Program-made: the position numbers and the translations under genes
The notes under the pieces: generated by a model
Database searches by the model: none
Told to the model about the DNA's origin: nothing
What the model saw: the letters and a program-made list of their open reading frames with translations, nothing else
In this document: one piece after another, positions 8,592 to 18,065 of the stretch
Numbering within the stretch: position 1 is the stretch's first letter
Layout: each line of letters opens with the position of its first letter
NCBI RefSeq assembly: GCF_000498575.2
Contig: NZ_AWSQ01000001.1
Location: 849,914 to 913,913, forward strand
Source of the DNA: Pseudomonas taeanensis MS-3
Lineage (GTDB): Bacteria; Pseudomonadota; Gammaproteobacteria; Pseudomonadales; Pseudomonadaceae
DNA length: 64,000 nucleotides
Direction of reading: 5' to 3'

Positions 8592-10427
8592 CTACAGGGT
8601 CTTCATATATTCGATTAGTTGATATCTTTCGGTGTCATCAAGCTTGGATGCTCCATAATCATGACCATTCTTGGAGTTCCCAGGCAATGATGTGTCGAAG
8701 TCAAAAGGCTCTCCTGGACCATAAGCATCGATAAAGCCTACTTGCACCGGATCGAACTCAATAGATCCAACTTTGAATTTCGTTGGCCGCTCGGCTGGAG
8801 GCAACAGCAGATCGTACAGCGTGCGCACTGATCCGTTGTGCAGAAATGGCCCAGTTGCCCATATGCCAGTCAGTGGGCGAGCCTTGTAAGCCAGAGTTGG
8901 GTACTTCTTTGTATCCTTAGCCATCTCATAGCATTCATTGAGTCGAGACTCCTTTTCTGAGAGGAAGGAGAAAACGGCGGAAAACCAGTTCGTTTGCGGC
9001 GGCACCGGCCTTTCAGGAGTAACGTTGAGAAAGCCCATTAAGGCCAACCGAACGATCTCACCTTTCTGATTCAATAATACTTCACGGGCAGTTACGCCCA
9101 GCTGGGTCACAAGTGGTGACTGCTTATCGATACTGCCAGTGAGTTCGTTAAGATGCTTGCCGCTTAAATCACCTGGATCGCTTTTGAATTGGACCGCATT
9201 ACAGGCCATCCATGGGTCCGTAGTGATGGTGTTGCTGCTCTCGGTGTCTCGGCTGATAGTTGCCATCTGAGCAACTATTATTCCATTAAGGTTGTCGCGT
9301 GCCAAAGGTTGGTGGCAGCTTGAACAGTTCTTTTCGAATAGATATCTTCCATCTTTTACCAAATCTTTACGCCCATCCTTCCCATTCTTGATAGCCATTT
9401 CTTCGCCAAGGTTAGTTGGCCATTTTGGGGGCTTCAGAATCTCGAGAGTGCGCTCAAGCCCTGCAAGTCTATTAACTGGCACACTTGACATATAACCTTT
9501 CACAAATTTAAAAGGGCCCTCCTGTTTAAAATTAACATCACCGAAAACCCCAACTACTTCTGAAGCATTTCGCGCAAGCGCACCAACATCGAAACCATCT
9601 TTTCCCAGCTTTTTGTTGGGGGCTACACCATTCCATTGTACTCGGTCGTGCTGGGAGGTGTTCCAGAGAAAGGGATAACTGACCGGAGCGTCAGAAGGGT
9701 TAGGTGTAGAGTTTTTTGCCCCATTGAGCTGTGCCACCCTGTTTAGAATGTGCCCGACTGCATCAACACGACCAGGGCCATAAACCGAGCTTGTGTTATT
9801 AAGCCTTTCATTCTCTGAAAGAAATTTATTCAAGGTGACAAGGGAAACGCGGAGTCTTTCGCTATCGCTTTTTACATCGGTTAAAACTTTTCCCGCAAAT
9901 CTATCGAATTTATCCTTATCACTCAGCGTGTCAGCAAGTGCTTCTCGAAATGCTTGGAAGAACTTTTGAAAGTCAGCATTTGTCGGCCCTCCTTGTATCA
10001 CCAAGGTTTGGCCTTTGTATGAAATATTAGTTGTGTGGCAGGCCGCACAGTTCAAGCCGACCCATGGTTCGTTGCTTGCTTGAACCCCCTTCCAGCGCAA
10101 GTGGGAAAAGGTCAGATCTTTATCGTCGCTTGTGTCGACTACAAATCCTCGGGGAAGCCGATAGGACCGGTGGTTGAACACCGTCGTACCCGGCGTGTAT
10201 CCGTACCTTTTGATATTGTCATCGGACATAAAAGGCACTTTCGATTCTTTGATTTCAAGTGCATTTACCCAACTTAAGGGTGCGAGTCTTGATCCTTGGG
10301 TTTCGTTTTGCCAGTAGGCAATGTCCTTCTTGCTCCAATTTTGATCTAGATCCACTTCGGCTGCCATTGCAGCGGCCGACGCTAAGGAAATCATGCTGAG
10401 TACAGCCAACACGGACTTCATTGTCAT
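8592..10427 (-). CDS. Periplasmic di-haem cytochrome c (RoxA/cytochrome c peroxidase-like)
   Basis: 611 residues with a cleavable signal peptide (SVLAVLSMISLASAAAMAA, then EVDLDQN). Two haem c sites are visible: CAACH at 127-131 and CSSCH at 368-372. The late motif LTGIWATGPFLHNGSVRTL is typical of the di-haem peroxidase/RoxA-like family, in which the second haem domain is followed by this conserved stretch. It should be a secreted redox enzyme; the substrate cannot be told from sequence. RoxA-type rubber oxygenases and uncharacterised di-haem peroxidases are both possible. It is single-gene on the minus strand; RBS-like GAAGGATCG lies upstream. Confidence 0.8.
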   Translation of the reverse strand: MTMKSVLAVLSMISLASAAAMAAEVDLDQNWSKKDIAYWQNETQGSRLAPLSWVNALEIKESKVPFMSDDNIKRYGYTPGTTVFNHRSYRLPRGFVVDTSDDKDLTFSHLRWKGVQASNEPWVGLNCAACHTTNISYKGQTLVIQGGPTNADFQKFFQAFREALADTLSDKDKFDRFAGKVLTDVKSDSERLRVSLVTLNKFLSENERLNNTSSVYGPGRVDAVGHILNRVAQLNGAKNSTPNPSDAPVSYPFLWNTSQHDRVQWNGVAPNKKLGKDGFDVGALARNASEVVGVFGDVNFKQEGPFKFVKGYMSSVPVNRLAGLERTLEILKPPKWPTNLGEEMAIKNGKDGRKDLVKDGRYLFEKNCSSCHQPLARDNLNGIIVAQMATISRDTESSNTITTDPWMACNAVQFKSDPGDLSGKHLNELTGSIDKQSPLVTQLGVTAREVLLNQKGEIVRLALMGFLNVTPERPVPPQTNWFSAVFSFLSEKESRLNECYEMAKDTKKYPTLAYKARPLTGIWATGPFLHNGSVRTLYDLLLPPAERPTKFKVGSIEFDPVQVGFIDAYGPGEPFDFDTSLPGNSKNGHDYGASKLDDTERYQLIEYMKTL

Positions 10428-10767
10428 TTCATCGATCCTTCGAGGCGTCCGCCAAGGTGGTTGTGTTGTAGACCCGGACTGAAGCGTAGGAATCTTTTTG
10501 AGTGGCTGCTGAATTTTTTATCTGTCTTAGCACGGCAACCCCCAACCTAACATTGAGTCTCGAATACATGCATCAGAGAGCCCGCTTTTGGCTCTGTGCA
10601 GTTTTATTGTCGAGCTGGCTTTGCACCTTGGTAGTTAAGGTAGTGTCTGTGGCGGTGCTTCCGAATCCGATCGTCATGCTCCGCCCTCAATTACGATGCG
10701 GCTACACCCACCATCGTCATGAGAAATCCAATACAACACATGATTATTTCACGGACCTCGCCGATCT
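10428..10767. other. Intergenic gap without a clear gene
   Basis: An ORF can be read on the + strand from 10570 (ATG, hydrophobic ARFWLCAVLLSSWLCTLVVK then a basic tail, ending 10771), but it has no RBS and no recognisable family. The interval otherwise holds the leader of the cytochrome gene. Confidence 0.3.
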
Positions 10768-12099
10768 TTAGCCACCTGTTGGTACCCCGCAATCCGTAGG
10801 TATCAACCCCTCGCTTTCAGTTTCCAGTGGGTCTTTATTCACCTCCTCTAACACCGCATTCATGAGGGTATGCATAGGCGGCCCCCAGATATCGGTGTGG
10901 TTGGGGATGACATCCTTCGTGGTTCGGATGTTGAAAATTGGGAATCCGTGGGGGATGTGATCACCTGCAGTGCCACGGGTAATGAAGTGTCCGGGGGCAA
11001 CGACGTCGCAGTCTCTGTCAGCATCGCATCGAGTGAGCTCGTACTTGTCAGCGATGCATTTCTGCTTGGACTCCTCAGGCACACCCGTTGCACTTGTACT
11101 AAACATGAGGCCCTTTGCCTGGGAGGTGCATTGCTGCTCCGTCAGTTGGTGCGTGATGTAGGGGATGTAGTGCCCAATGGCCGTGACATCTTGATCCTTG
11201 TAGATGCCGCTCGGGTAACTCTGGAAAACATTTCCCATATACCTACCAAGCTTGAAGGCGACCCGTGTTGGGAAGTCGGCTTGGGTGGTGAGGATGACTA
11301 GCCGTGGCTTCTGCCCGGCAGGATATTCGAAGCCTCTGGCAAAGCTGTAGAGCGGGCGTAGACGCATTGCCTCGAATGCAGGGTTCACCAGAACCACCAT
11401 GTCCGCAATAGGCGTGTAGCTCGAATTGCGCTGGCAGTCCCTGCGGATCTGCTCCGCTATGGTGTCTGACATTGCCGAATAGAGCATCGCGCCGCCGAAG
11501 CTATGGCCAATGACCAGAAGGCGAGAGTATTGATAGTGGCTACGGATGTCTGAGAGGGTTCTGATCAACTCCGCCACAGCACCAGCGTTGCCAATGCTGT
11601 GTGCATTGTTCTTCCGCTCCCAGAAGGTCAATCCATAGCTGGGCAGAAAACCGGGAATGGTTTCGGAGTCGATCGACTCACCACGCCAGGCAACATAAAT
11701 GCCGGCAGCTGGCTTACCCTCAACCTTCGAAAGCAGCTTGTGGAAGTTCGAGATGTCTTCGTCGCCAACCTTGGCGTTGTGATGCCAGCCATGGATGTAG
11801 ACGATCACCACCCCGTCTTTCTCAGCGACACCCTTCGCGGCAAGTAGTCCATTGTTGAACTGCTTTCGGCTCTCGGCGTTTCCGAACTCATCAAACTCCA
11901 CGATGTTGATGCACCTACCCCTTTCGCACTCTTGCTCGGGGCCAAGCGCTGGCCGCGGGATGACTGCGGTCTTCTGCTCTCGTATCACGCCATCATTGTC
12001 TGGCAGCGTGTCACGCTCGGTTCGATAGGGGATCTTCTGGGTGCAGCCTATAAGTAGGACGGCGAGAACCAAGTAGGTGAGGTATCGGGTGTTGGGCAT
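10768..12099 (-). CDS. Lipoprotein alpha/beta-hydrolase
   Basis: 443 residues from the ATG at 12099, which has GGAGGAAGT just upstream; an ATG further out at 12162 lacks an RBS. The N-terminus is a lipoprotein signal (YLTYLVLAVLLIGC, with Cys as the lipidated residue). The body is a serine hydrolase: VIVYIHGWHHNA oxyanion region, then LLVIGHSFGGAM nucleophile elbow, with a C-terminal APGHF-like histidine region. It most resembles the DUF900/lipase-like hydrolases of outer-membrane or periplasmic lipoproteins. The substrate is unknown. The next gene upstream is 370 bp away, so it is probably monocistronic. Confidence 0.7.
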   Translation of the reverse strand: MPNTRYLTYLVLAVLLIGCTQKIPYRTERDTLPDNDGVIREQKTAVIPRPALGPEQECERGRCINIVEFDEFGNAESRKQFNNGLLAAKGVAEKDGVVIVYIHGWHHNAKVGDEDISNFHKLLSKVEGKPAAGIYVAWRGESIDSETIPGFLPSYGLTFWERKNNAHSIGNAGAVAELIRTLSDIRSHYQYSRLLVIGHSFGGAMLYSAMSDTIAEQIRRDCQRNSSYTPIADMVVLVNPAFEAMRLRPLYSFARGFEYPAGQKPRLVILTTQADFPTRVAFKLGRYMGNVFQSYPSGIYKDQDVTAIGHYIPYITHQLTEQQCTSQAKGLMFSTSATGVPEESKQKCIADKYELTRCDADRDCDVVAPGHFITRGTAGDHIPHGFPIFNIRTTKDVIPNHTDIWGPPMHTLMNAVLEEVNKDPLETESEGLIPTDCGVPTGG

Positions 12100-12162
12100 A
12101 CTTCCTCCGTGAATAGCCTGACTGAGTTGCTTCAAGCCTAGTGGCAAATTGCCCATTTGCAT

Positions 12163-12470
12163 TGGCCTGTTATCAGTCTGCCGATATCACTACGAGTGAA
12201 CTAAGCCAACGTCCGCACAAAAAAACGCGATCTAGGCGGGCTTTTGTGCAGTCCGATTCATTCAATCCACCCCACGTTCTTTAATAAGATGTTGGCGCGA
12301 CACGTTGGTACACGCCAAAGTATGGCCGTTGCTCGATCAGGGTACGTACTTGGTAGTGCGCATGCGTTTAGATTGACGCTCAAACAATGTGAGACTTGGA
12401 ACCTCGCTTTCGGGATTGAATCGGCCAGGAGCAGCCGCTGGCGTAGAGTGCTTTCGACCTCCTATCGCCA
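12163..12470. other. Intergenic gap, no gene seen
   Basis: Several overlapping short ORFs can be read on the + strand but their codon pattern is not convincing and none has an RBS. No repeat or RNA gene was recognised. Confidence 0.4.
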
Positions 12471-12977
12471 TCACGCGATGGCTTCAAACGCCTCGTGATA
12501 CTGCACCATGCCTTTTGGAGGGGCACCGGAAAATGCCTGCGCTTGGAAGTATTCGTGAGGTACCCCTGGGAGTTCTAAACCCGGGTATGCCTTGAAGCCG
12601 AAGCGCCCGTAGTAACCAGGATCACCCAGCACCACGCAGCCAACGCCGCCGAGCTGCCGCAACTCGGCAAGAGCGGCGTTCATCAAGGCCGAGCCCACGC
12701 CTTGGCCCTGACGATCTGGCAGTACGGAGATCGGGCCGAGCCCGAACCAGCCACTTGCGCCAGACGAAACCCGCACCGGGGAGATGGCGACGTGACCAAT
12801 GATGTTGCCGTGCTCTACCGCCACCAGGGAGACGGTAAGTTGCTTGCTGCGGCGCAGTGCATTGACGATAAATTGTTCGGTGTGACTTGAATGCTCTTCG
12901 TGTTCGAAAGCTGCCTTGGTCAACTGTGCGATGGTGTCGATGTCTTCGACCTGTTCGTTGCGGATTGTCATTTTCAT
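12471..12977 (-). CDS. GNAT-family N-acetyltransferase
   Basis: 168 residues with the GNAT core. The acetyl-CoA loop is LPDRQGQGVGSALM (Q/R-x-x-G-x-G/A), preceded by the beta-bulge strand GLGPISV and followed by VVLGDPGYYGRFGF, a pattern of the YhbS-like subgroup. It would transfer acetyl groups to a small molecule or protein amine. The product is full length for the family. Start taken at MKMTIRNEQ; the internal ATG two codons later is equally possible. Nothing links it to its neighbours. Confidence 0.75.
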   Translation of the reverse strand: MKMTIRNEQVEDIDTIAQLTKAAFEHEEHSSHTEQFIVNALRRSKQLTVSLVAVEHGNIIGHVAISPVRVSSGASGWFGLGPISVLPDRQGQGVGSALMNAALAELRQLGGVGCVVLGDPGYYGRFGFKAYPGLELPGVPHEYFQAQAFSGAPPKGMVQYHEAFEAIA

Positions 12978-13153
12978 GCTGATTTTCGCTTTAGCGTCCT
13001 GATCGATAATGCCGCGTATATCGCATTCAACCGTTCTAATACGGCGTGCTCATCGCGCCTATGTAAAATGCGACCACCTTTTGCCAAGACATGCTGCGTC
13101 CTTTGCTTCACTTTCGAGAGGCTCATGGCGGAAGCAATAAGTTCTTGGCGGCG

Positions 13154-14329
13154 TTAAATGTCTTCTTTCTGCAGTACAAAAAACTGGTAGCCATACTCGC
13201 CGAGATGCTGCTGATGGATATCCAGTTCTTTTTGGATATCGCTGAGAGCACTAGAGGAAAACTCTTGCGAAGAGAGTCCAGCGATCTTTTCACGCAGCGG
13301 TGCCAGATAGTTTGTCCAAGCCTGCTGACTCAGCGGAAAACTGTGCAGTACCCGATACCCCAGCTTGCCAATCGCCGACAAACGACCCTCCACCGTTTGC
13401 ATATCAGGGTAGTTTTGGCGCCAGTATGCCGAGGCTGCCGGCGACGGCTTTTCGGTAAGCCACACCAGATCGCTGACCGCCAGAAATCCTTGCGGCCTGA
13501 TGAACGGCCTCCAGCTTTTCAGAGCCTTGTCAAAGCCCATGATGTAGGCGCAGCCCTCTGCCCAGAGCGCATCGAATTGCAGGTCGACAAAAGGCAGTTC
13601 GGTCATGCTGGCGCAGAGCAGTCTGACTTGCCCCTCTATGGCGCTGTGGCGGAGAGCTCTGCGCAAACAGCTGAGGTTGTATTCATCATTATCCAGAGCG
13701 GTAATCAGCCCCTGAGTGTGCTCGGCCAAAAGACGAGTGTTGGTTCCCCTGCCGCAGCCAATGTCCAACATAGTGCCCGGTACAACGGGCAGGGCATGTA
13801 GTGCCTGCAGGGCATCGTCGGCAGATCCCGGCCCCAGACGATCCAAGCCATCAAATATCCGCTCAAAATCCGCCATGTACCGTTCGTGTTCATTCATGTC
13901 TTTCGATAGCCATCTCAAGCGCAGTGCTTGTTTTTCACTGAACCCCTGTTTGAGCAACCAGGCCAGATGTGCTCCCGGCGCCTGACTCTCCAGGGCCTGG
14001 TGCCACTCACGCATGGAGCCCATTCCTAGCATGGAGGCGAGCAGATCCCGAGACTGCTGTTTCTCGACAATTTCCTGCTCCAGGGACTGTAGGCGCTTTA
14101 GAAGCAATGCCCTGTCAATGCGCGTTTCCAGACATGCGAGGCACTCCTTCAGGGTCAAACCACCAGCCTGAAGCTGCTGTAGCAGCTTCAACTGCTGTAG
14201 ATCCTGATCCGAATACAGGCGATAGCCGTTGGCCTGCCGCCGCGATGAAATCAGCCCTTGTTTTTCGTAATAGAGCAGCGTGGTGCGGCTCAAGCCCACC
14301 TTCGTCGCCAACTCTGAGATGCGATACAT
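13154..14329 (-). CDS. MerR-family regulator fused to a SAM-dependent methyltransferase
   Basis: 391 residues from the ATG that begins MYRISELATKVGLSRTTL. Residues 1-70 are a MerR winged helix (LLYYEKQGLI, NGYRLYSDQDLQQL), followed by the usual coiled-coil (QSLEQEIVEKQQ). A linker with KDMNEHERYMADF resembles the TipAS-like effector region. From about residue 185 a class I methyltransferase follows: MLDIGCGRGTNT (motif I) and ALDNDEYNL (motif II). The protein thus joins DNA binding and methyl transfer; it could modify a drug or metabolite and sense it at once. The upstream ATG at 14362 is less likely, as MerR proteins normally start at the helix-turn-helix. Confidence 0.75.
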   Translation of the reverse strand: MYRISELATKVGLSRTTLLYYEKQGLISSRRQANGYRLYSDQDLQQLKLLQQLQAGGLTLKECLACLETRIDRALLLKRLQSLEQEIVEKQQSRDLLASMLGMGSMREWHQALESQAPGAHLAWLLKQGFSEKQALRLRWLSKDMNEHERYMADFERIFDGLDRLGPGSADDALQALHALPVVPGTMLDIGCGRGTNTRLLAEHTQGLITALDNDEYNLSCLRRALRHSAIEGQVRLLCASMTELPFVDLQFDALWAEGCAYIMGFDKALKSWRPFIRPQGFLAVSDLVWLTEKPSPAASAYWRQNYPDMQTVEGRLSAIGKLGYRVLHSFPLSQQAWTNYLAPLREKIAGLSSQEFSSSALSDIQKELDIHQQHLGEYGYQFFVLQKEDI

Positions 14330-14446
14330 AGGCCTATCCCTCACGCTGTGGCCTGCGACCATAAACTATGAAGTTATAGACAGGTAAAGGGGTAATTCCC
14401 CCATTTTTAGTGCTCGCCAGAGAAAAGGTAGATCTACAGGCTTTCC

Positions 14447-14512
14447 GCCAGTGGCTGCTCCTGGCCGACTGCTGCCTGTTACCCACCGGCAGAGATCGGC
14501 CATTAAGAGGCC
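14447..14512. repeat. Dispersed palindromic repeat, copy 4
   Basis: GGCTGCTCCTGGCCGACTGC, CTGCC, then GGCAGAGATCGGCCATTAAG: both arms are present with several mismatches. It is in the 410 bp gap before the glycosyltransferase gene; that gap holds no other feature I can support. Confidence 0.6.
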
Positions 14513-14738
14513 ATCTGCGTCTACGAGTTCTGGGTCGATTCGTAATCCATTCACTGCAACGAGAAGGCAGGGGGGCAGTAGCTCAATCGAAATATCAAAG
14601 ATGCGACCTCGCACTTTTAGCCTGCCCCCTTCTCGATTAGTACATCTGCAGTGCACGCAAGAAGTAGACTGCGCAGAAGCTTTGGAGTCATCCAAAGAGT
14701 TAGGACACTCAAGTCTCAGCACCATAGACAAGGAGGGC

Positions 14739-15575
14739 ATGGTCATCATGGAACTGAAGGAAGATACTCCGGAAGACCATCGTCGACGCTCTGACTTCAT
14801 AAGGACACTGGTCCAAAACCCCACCCAAGGAGGGCCGTTGCCTCTCGAATACGCCTGCGGCATTCCAAGGGCAATCGTCCAGTTCTGGCACAAACGAGAT
14901 CAGCTGCCCAGTGACGTAAGCTACTGCATAAAGTCTTGGAAATCGCTAGAAGCGCATGGGTTCAAGCATCTTCTCTTCGATCAAGAAGACGCAAAACAGT
15001 TCATTAGTGAGAGGCTCGGCGAACGCCATAGTAGAGCATTCGAAAAGTGCTACCACCCCGCCATGCAATCAGATTATTTTCGTCTGTGTTACATCTCGGT
15101 CGAAGGCGGTTTCTATGTAGATACGGATGACGTTTATCTTGGAACTACCATCGATAATCTGTTTAGCGATGGTCGATTGAAAATTCAACCCCTGTGCTAT
15201 GACCTAGTTTCAGGGTCAATGCTGGATACCGCGGTTTTCACCGCCAAAGGAGCATATTCTCCAGACTGGATCTTCTACTTCAACAATAACCCCTTAATTG
15301 CGCCTCCTCACCATGCTGTAATTGATAGAGCCCTCGCCCAGTCTACCCTTCTTCTAGAGTGTTCAACTGGTGAGCTACCGGAGATTCAGTCAACGACTGG
15401 CCCTGGGAACCTTTCTAAATCGATTTTCGAGTTAGGTACCGCCGGTGCCGAAATCAAATCAAGCCTTCAAATACTTTCGAACTGGGAGAGTACTGCATAT
15501 ACGGAGTGGCATCTGAGCTACAGGCATGACTCAAGAAATTGGCGACTATCAAATAAAAAGCAACATCAAGAATGA
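14739..15575 (+). CDS. DXD-type glycosyltransferase (GT32-like)
   Basis: About 278 residues. Motifs are IPRAIVQFWHKRD near the N-terminus, the helix AMQSDYFRLCYI and the metal-binding GGFYVDTDDVY (DxD/DxDD), as in the Gly_transf_sug/GT32 group that adds hexose units in surface glycans. AGGAGG at 14731-14736 is only two bases from ATG 14739; ATG 14748 (spacing 11) may be the true start. The frame is open back to 14451 but that part is antisense-like and low quality. The gene is followed 15 bp later by the GT25-GH16 fusion, so they form a small surface-carbohydrate operon. The donor and acceptor are not predictable. Confidence 0.75.
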   Translation: MVIMELKEDTPEDHRRRSDFIRTLVQNPTQGGPLPLEYACGIPRAIVQFWHKRDQLPSDVSYCIKSWKSLEAHGFKHLLFDQEDAKQFISERLGERHSRAFEKCYHPAMQSDYFRLCYISVEGGFYVDTDDVYLGTTIDNLFSDGRLKIQPLCYDLVSGSMLDTAVFTAKGAYSPDWIFYFNNNPLIAPPHHAVIDRALAQSTLLLECSTGELPEIQSTTGPGNLSKSIFELGTAGAEIKSSLQILSNWESTAYTEWHLSYRHDSRNWRLSNKKQHQE

Positions 15576-15590
15576 AGGGTAAGAATTACT

Positions 15591-17774
15591 ATGAACCTAG
15601 CTAAACCTCTTCGGACGGTTGCAAGCCTGTTTTATTCCGTACTACTACGCAGTCGCTTTCTCCTGCCAGCACAGCGCTCTCGTACATTCACCTCTTCCCC
15701 TCAACCTGAAGCACACATCGGACAAGTCTATGTCATCAACTTGGACCGAGAAACTGTAAGATGGTCTGATGTTACGCGCGAGTTGAGCCACGTATTAGAC
15801 GACTCAGGTACCAAGCTTACGGAGCAAACAACCCGCTTCTCTGCCATCGACGCTAGAGAAATGCCAGAGTTGTGCCTTGACGACAAATATGTGCATCCCT
15901 TCTATACGCTAGCCGACCAGTTGTATGTAGAGCCCCAACCCAATGCTTTGCCCGATGAATTCGAACTTGACCGGCCTATTCGAATGACTCTCGCTGAAAT
16001 TGCTGTCGCACAATCACATATTCGCGTTTGCCAACTCATTGCAGAAGGCCCCCATGCGTATGCGTTAGTTCTTGAGGACGATGTTTACTTTGAACGCAGT
16101 TTTGGATCGCTTCTAGACAATGCGTGGATGGAAATGGCTGATGCTGATCAGGCAGAACCGCAGTTCGACATTCTTTACTTGTCTTACAAGGAAGTGAAGA
16201 ACGGTGCCAGAAAAGAGTTCCTGTCTAGCAGCGTTTTTAGACCTGAGCGCGGGCTCTGGTACTTCTCTGGTTACATTCTCTCAAAAAAGGGGGCCCTCAA
16301 GCTGCTTGAGCTGCTGCCCTGCCGTGGTCCCGTTGATCTCTGGATTAATCACCAATTTAATAAGCTGGATGTCAGGGCTGTTCGAAAATCCATTATTAGT
16401 CAGCGGCGCGATCTTAACTCCTCTAATTCCTACTCTATTCTTCCGTCTCTGACCAAGATTGGGGTCATCGACAGTGAGGGGGCCTCCCTCTTTCAGGGGC
16501 GTCCCAAAGCCCAGCCAGTTTTTGTCTTTGGCTCGACAGAATCAGGGATGTCCGCCCTGGCTATGGCGCTATCGATGCTTGGCTATCGCTGCTGCAGCGA
16601 CCTAGACAAGTTGCCGACTTATGAGCTAAAAAGTTTGTTGGCCGGTTCCGATAACTGCACATTCAACGCCTTCGTCAATATTGGCTGCCTGGCTCAACAT
16701 ATCAGTACCCTGCGGGCTAAATACCCCCAGGCCAAGTTCATTGTGACCGCGAATGAACACACGCTAAACGAAGCACATATACGCTTATTGCTCGACAGCC
16801 TCGAAGGCGCAGACATTGTGCTGTTGAATTTGGCCGAAAAGCGCAAGTGGCGTGTTATTTGCGATCATCTGACATGTGCACCACCTGTTTGCCCTTATCC
16901 GGAAATCCAAGACCTTAGGCAGCAAGAGCTCCTGGATCAGGATTCAGAAATAACGAGCTCTAACACTGGGAAGAACCTCAAGCACGATGCCTCGCCCTGG
17001 GTAGTGGAGCCGCATTCGACTTGGCAAGGAATCCGTTCGCGAATATCTGCCTCTCAGGTTTGTGGTGATGAAACGCGGGCAGTTTTCAACGACTCTCTGG
17101 AAAGCATTGACACCGAGCGCTGGCTATTCCGGGATGACACGTTTCCAGGAAATCTGGCCCTATTTCGACCCGAAAACATCACAGTGCGACCCGGTTCAGG
17201 CATAACCCTAACAGTTAAGGAAGAGCCACTCGGAGTTCGGGATTTCAGTGCTGCAGCTATTTCGAGCTGCCAAAAGTATCTTTTTGGTAAGTTTGAAGTT
17301 TCGATGCAAGCTACCAGAGTTCCAGGCCTGGTGACAGGGTTCTTCCTGCACCGTGACTCGCCTCGCCAGGAGATAGATATCGAGATCGTGGGTAATCGCT
17401 CGAACCATATGCTAGTGAACGTCTTCTACAACCCCGGCGGAGATGGAGCAAGATTCGACTACGGGTACAGAGGAACGCCAAGCCTCATTCCCCTGGGCTT
17501 CGACGCGGCAGACGCATTTCACACCTACGCAATCGAGTGGGATCCATCTGAAATTAGGTGGTTTGTCGATGGTCGCTTGGTTTACCGGCGAGGCGTCTGG
17601 GATCCCACCCCCATTCCGCACCTACCCATGACTCTGCATGTAAACACCTGGCCGACGCGCTCTCGCGAACTTGCAGGGCGCATTGCAAGGCACGCCTTAC
17701 CTAGTGCTGCGGTTATTGGATCATTATCAGTAAATGCGGCGGTAGCTAGCGCCTACACCTCAGAACTAGGATAA
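15591..17774 (+). CDS. Three-domain GT25 glycosyltransferase, P-loop (sulfotransferase-like) and GH16 glycosidase fusion
   Basis: 727 residues. About 44-245 is a GT25 (LPS galactosyl/glucosyltransferase) domain: VYVINLDRE, TLAEIAVAQSHI and ALVLEDDVYF with the acidic EDD. About 300-450 starts with VFVFGSTESGMSALAMAL, a P-loop resembling sulfotransferase PAPS-binding loops, although the usual R-S-G-T is changed to ESGMS. About 480-690 is a GH16 beta-jelly roll with the catalytic EIDIEIVG at 594-601 (nucleophile Glu, Asp, acid/base Glu) and YAIEWDP, which are diagnostic. No signal peptide is evident, which is odd for a GH16. It may build and trim one surface polymer. GGTAAGAATTACT precedes the ATG; a hydrophobic stretch near 7-25 could anchor it. 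Confidence 0.75.
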   Translation: MNLAKPLRTVASLFYSVLLRSRFLLPAQRSRTFTSSPQPEAHIGQVYVINLDRETVRWSDVTRELSHVLDDSGTKLTEQTTRFSAIDAREMPELCLDDKYVHPFYTLADQLYVEPQPNALPDEFELDRPIRMTLAEIAVAQSHIRVCQLIAEGPHAYALVLEDDVYFERSFGSLLDNAWMEMADADQAEPQFDILYLSYKEVKNGARKEFLSSSVFRPERGLWYFSGYILSKKGALKLLELLPCRGPVDLWINHQFNKLDVRAVRKSIISQRRDLNSSNSYSILPSLTKIGVIDSEGASLFQGRPKAQPVFVFGSTESGMSALAMALSMLGYRCCSDLDKLPTYELKSLLAGSDNCTFNAFVNIGCLAQHISTLRAKYPQAKFIVTANEHTLNEAHIRLLLDSLEGADIVLLNLAEKRKWRVICDHLTCAPPVCPYPEIQDLRQQELLDQDSEITSSNTGKNLKHDASPWVVEPHSTWQGIRSRISASQVCGDETRAVFNDSLESIDTERWLFRDDTFPGNLALFRPENITVRPGSGITLTVKEEPLGVRDFSAAAISSCQKYLFGKFEVSMQATRVPGLVTGFFLHRDSPRQEIDIEIVGNRSNHMLVNVFYNPGGDGARFDYGYRGTPSLIPLGFDAADAFHTYAIEWDPSEIRWFVDGRLVYRRGVWDPTPIPHLPMTLHVNTWPTRSRELAGRIARHALPSAAVIGSLSVNAAVASAYTSELG

Positions 17775-17880
17775 GAAGGCAATTGAAAAAACTCACAGGT
17801 TGCCTAGTGCGGCATTTTTTGGGGGGGGAGGCGAATGCCAGCATTTCGTAATGAAGGGTGAATCGCCACTGGTTTTGTAG

Positions 17881-18015
17881 ACACTCAATGACCGCTATTG
17901 GCCGAATCTCTGCCGGTCGTGAATGACCGGAACCGACCCAATATAGCCGCTGGGGAAAGACCGGAGTCGGCCAGAAATTGCCAGTCACGACCGGCAAAAA
18001 TCAGCCGATATCAGA
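17881..18015. repeat. Dispersed palindromic repeat, two units head to tail
   Basis: TGACCGCTATTGGCCGAATC, CTGCCGGTC, then GACCGGAACCGACCC form one unit; GACCGGAGTCGGCCAG, TTGCCAGTCACGACCGGCAA and AATCAGCCGAT form another. The outer flank GTAGACACTCAATGACCGCT is shared with other copies (23440, 28390, 3780), which shows that the mobile or conserved unit is longer than the palindrome. Confidence 0.65.
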
Positions 18016-18065
18016 CGTTTTTCTGTGTTTCCGGGACGAATCCTATGACAACCAATCCACTACGC

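Noticed and set aside
14366..14893. 175-codon ORF on the minus strand
   Set aside because: It overlaps the glycosyltransferase start region and a palindromic repeat; no recognisable domain, no RBS.
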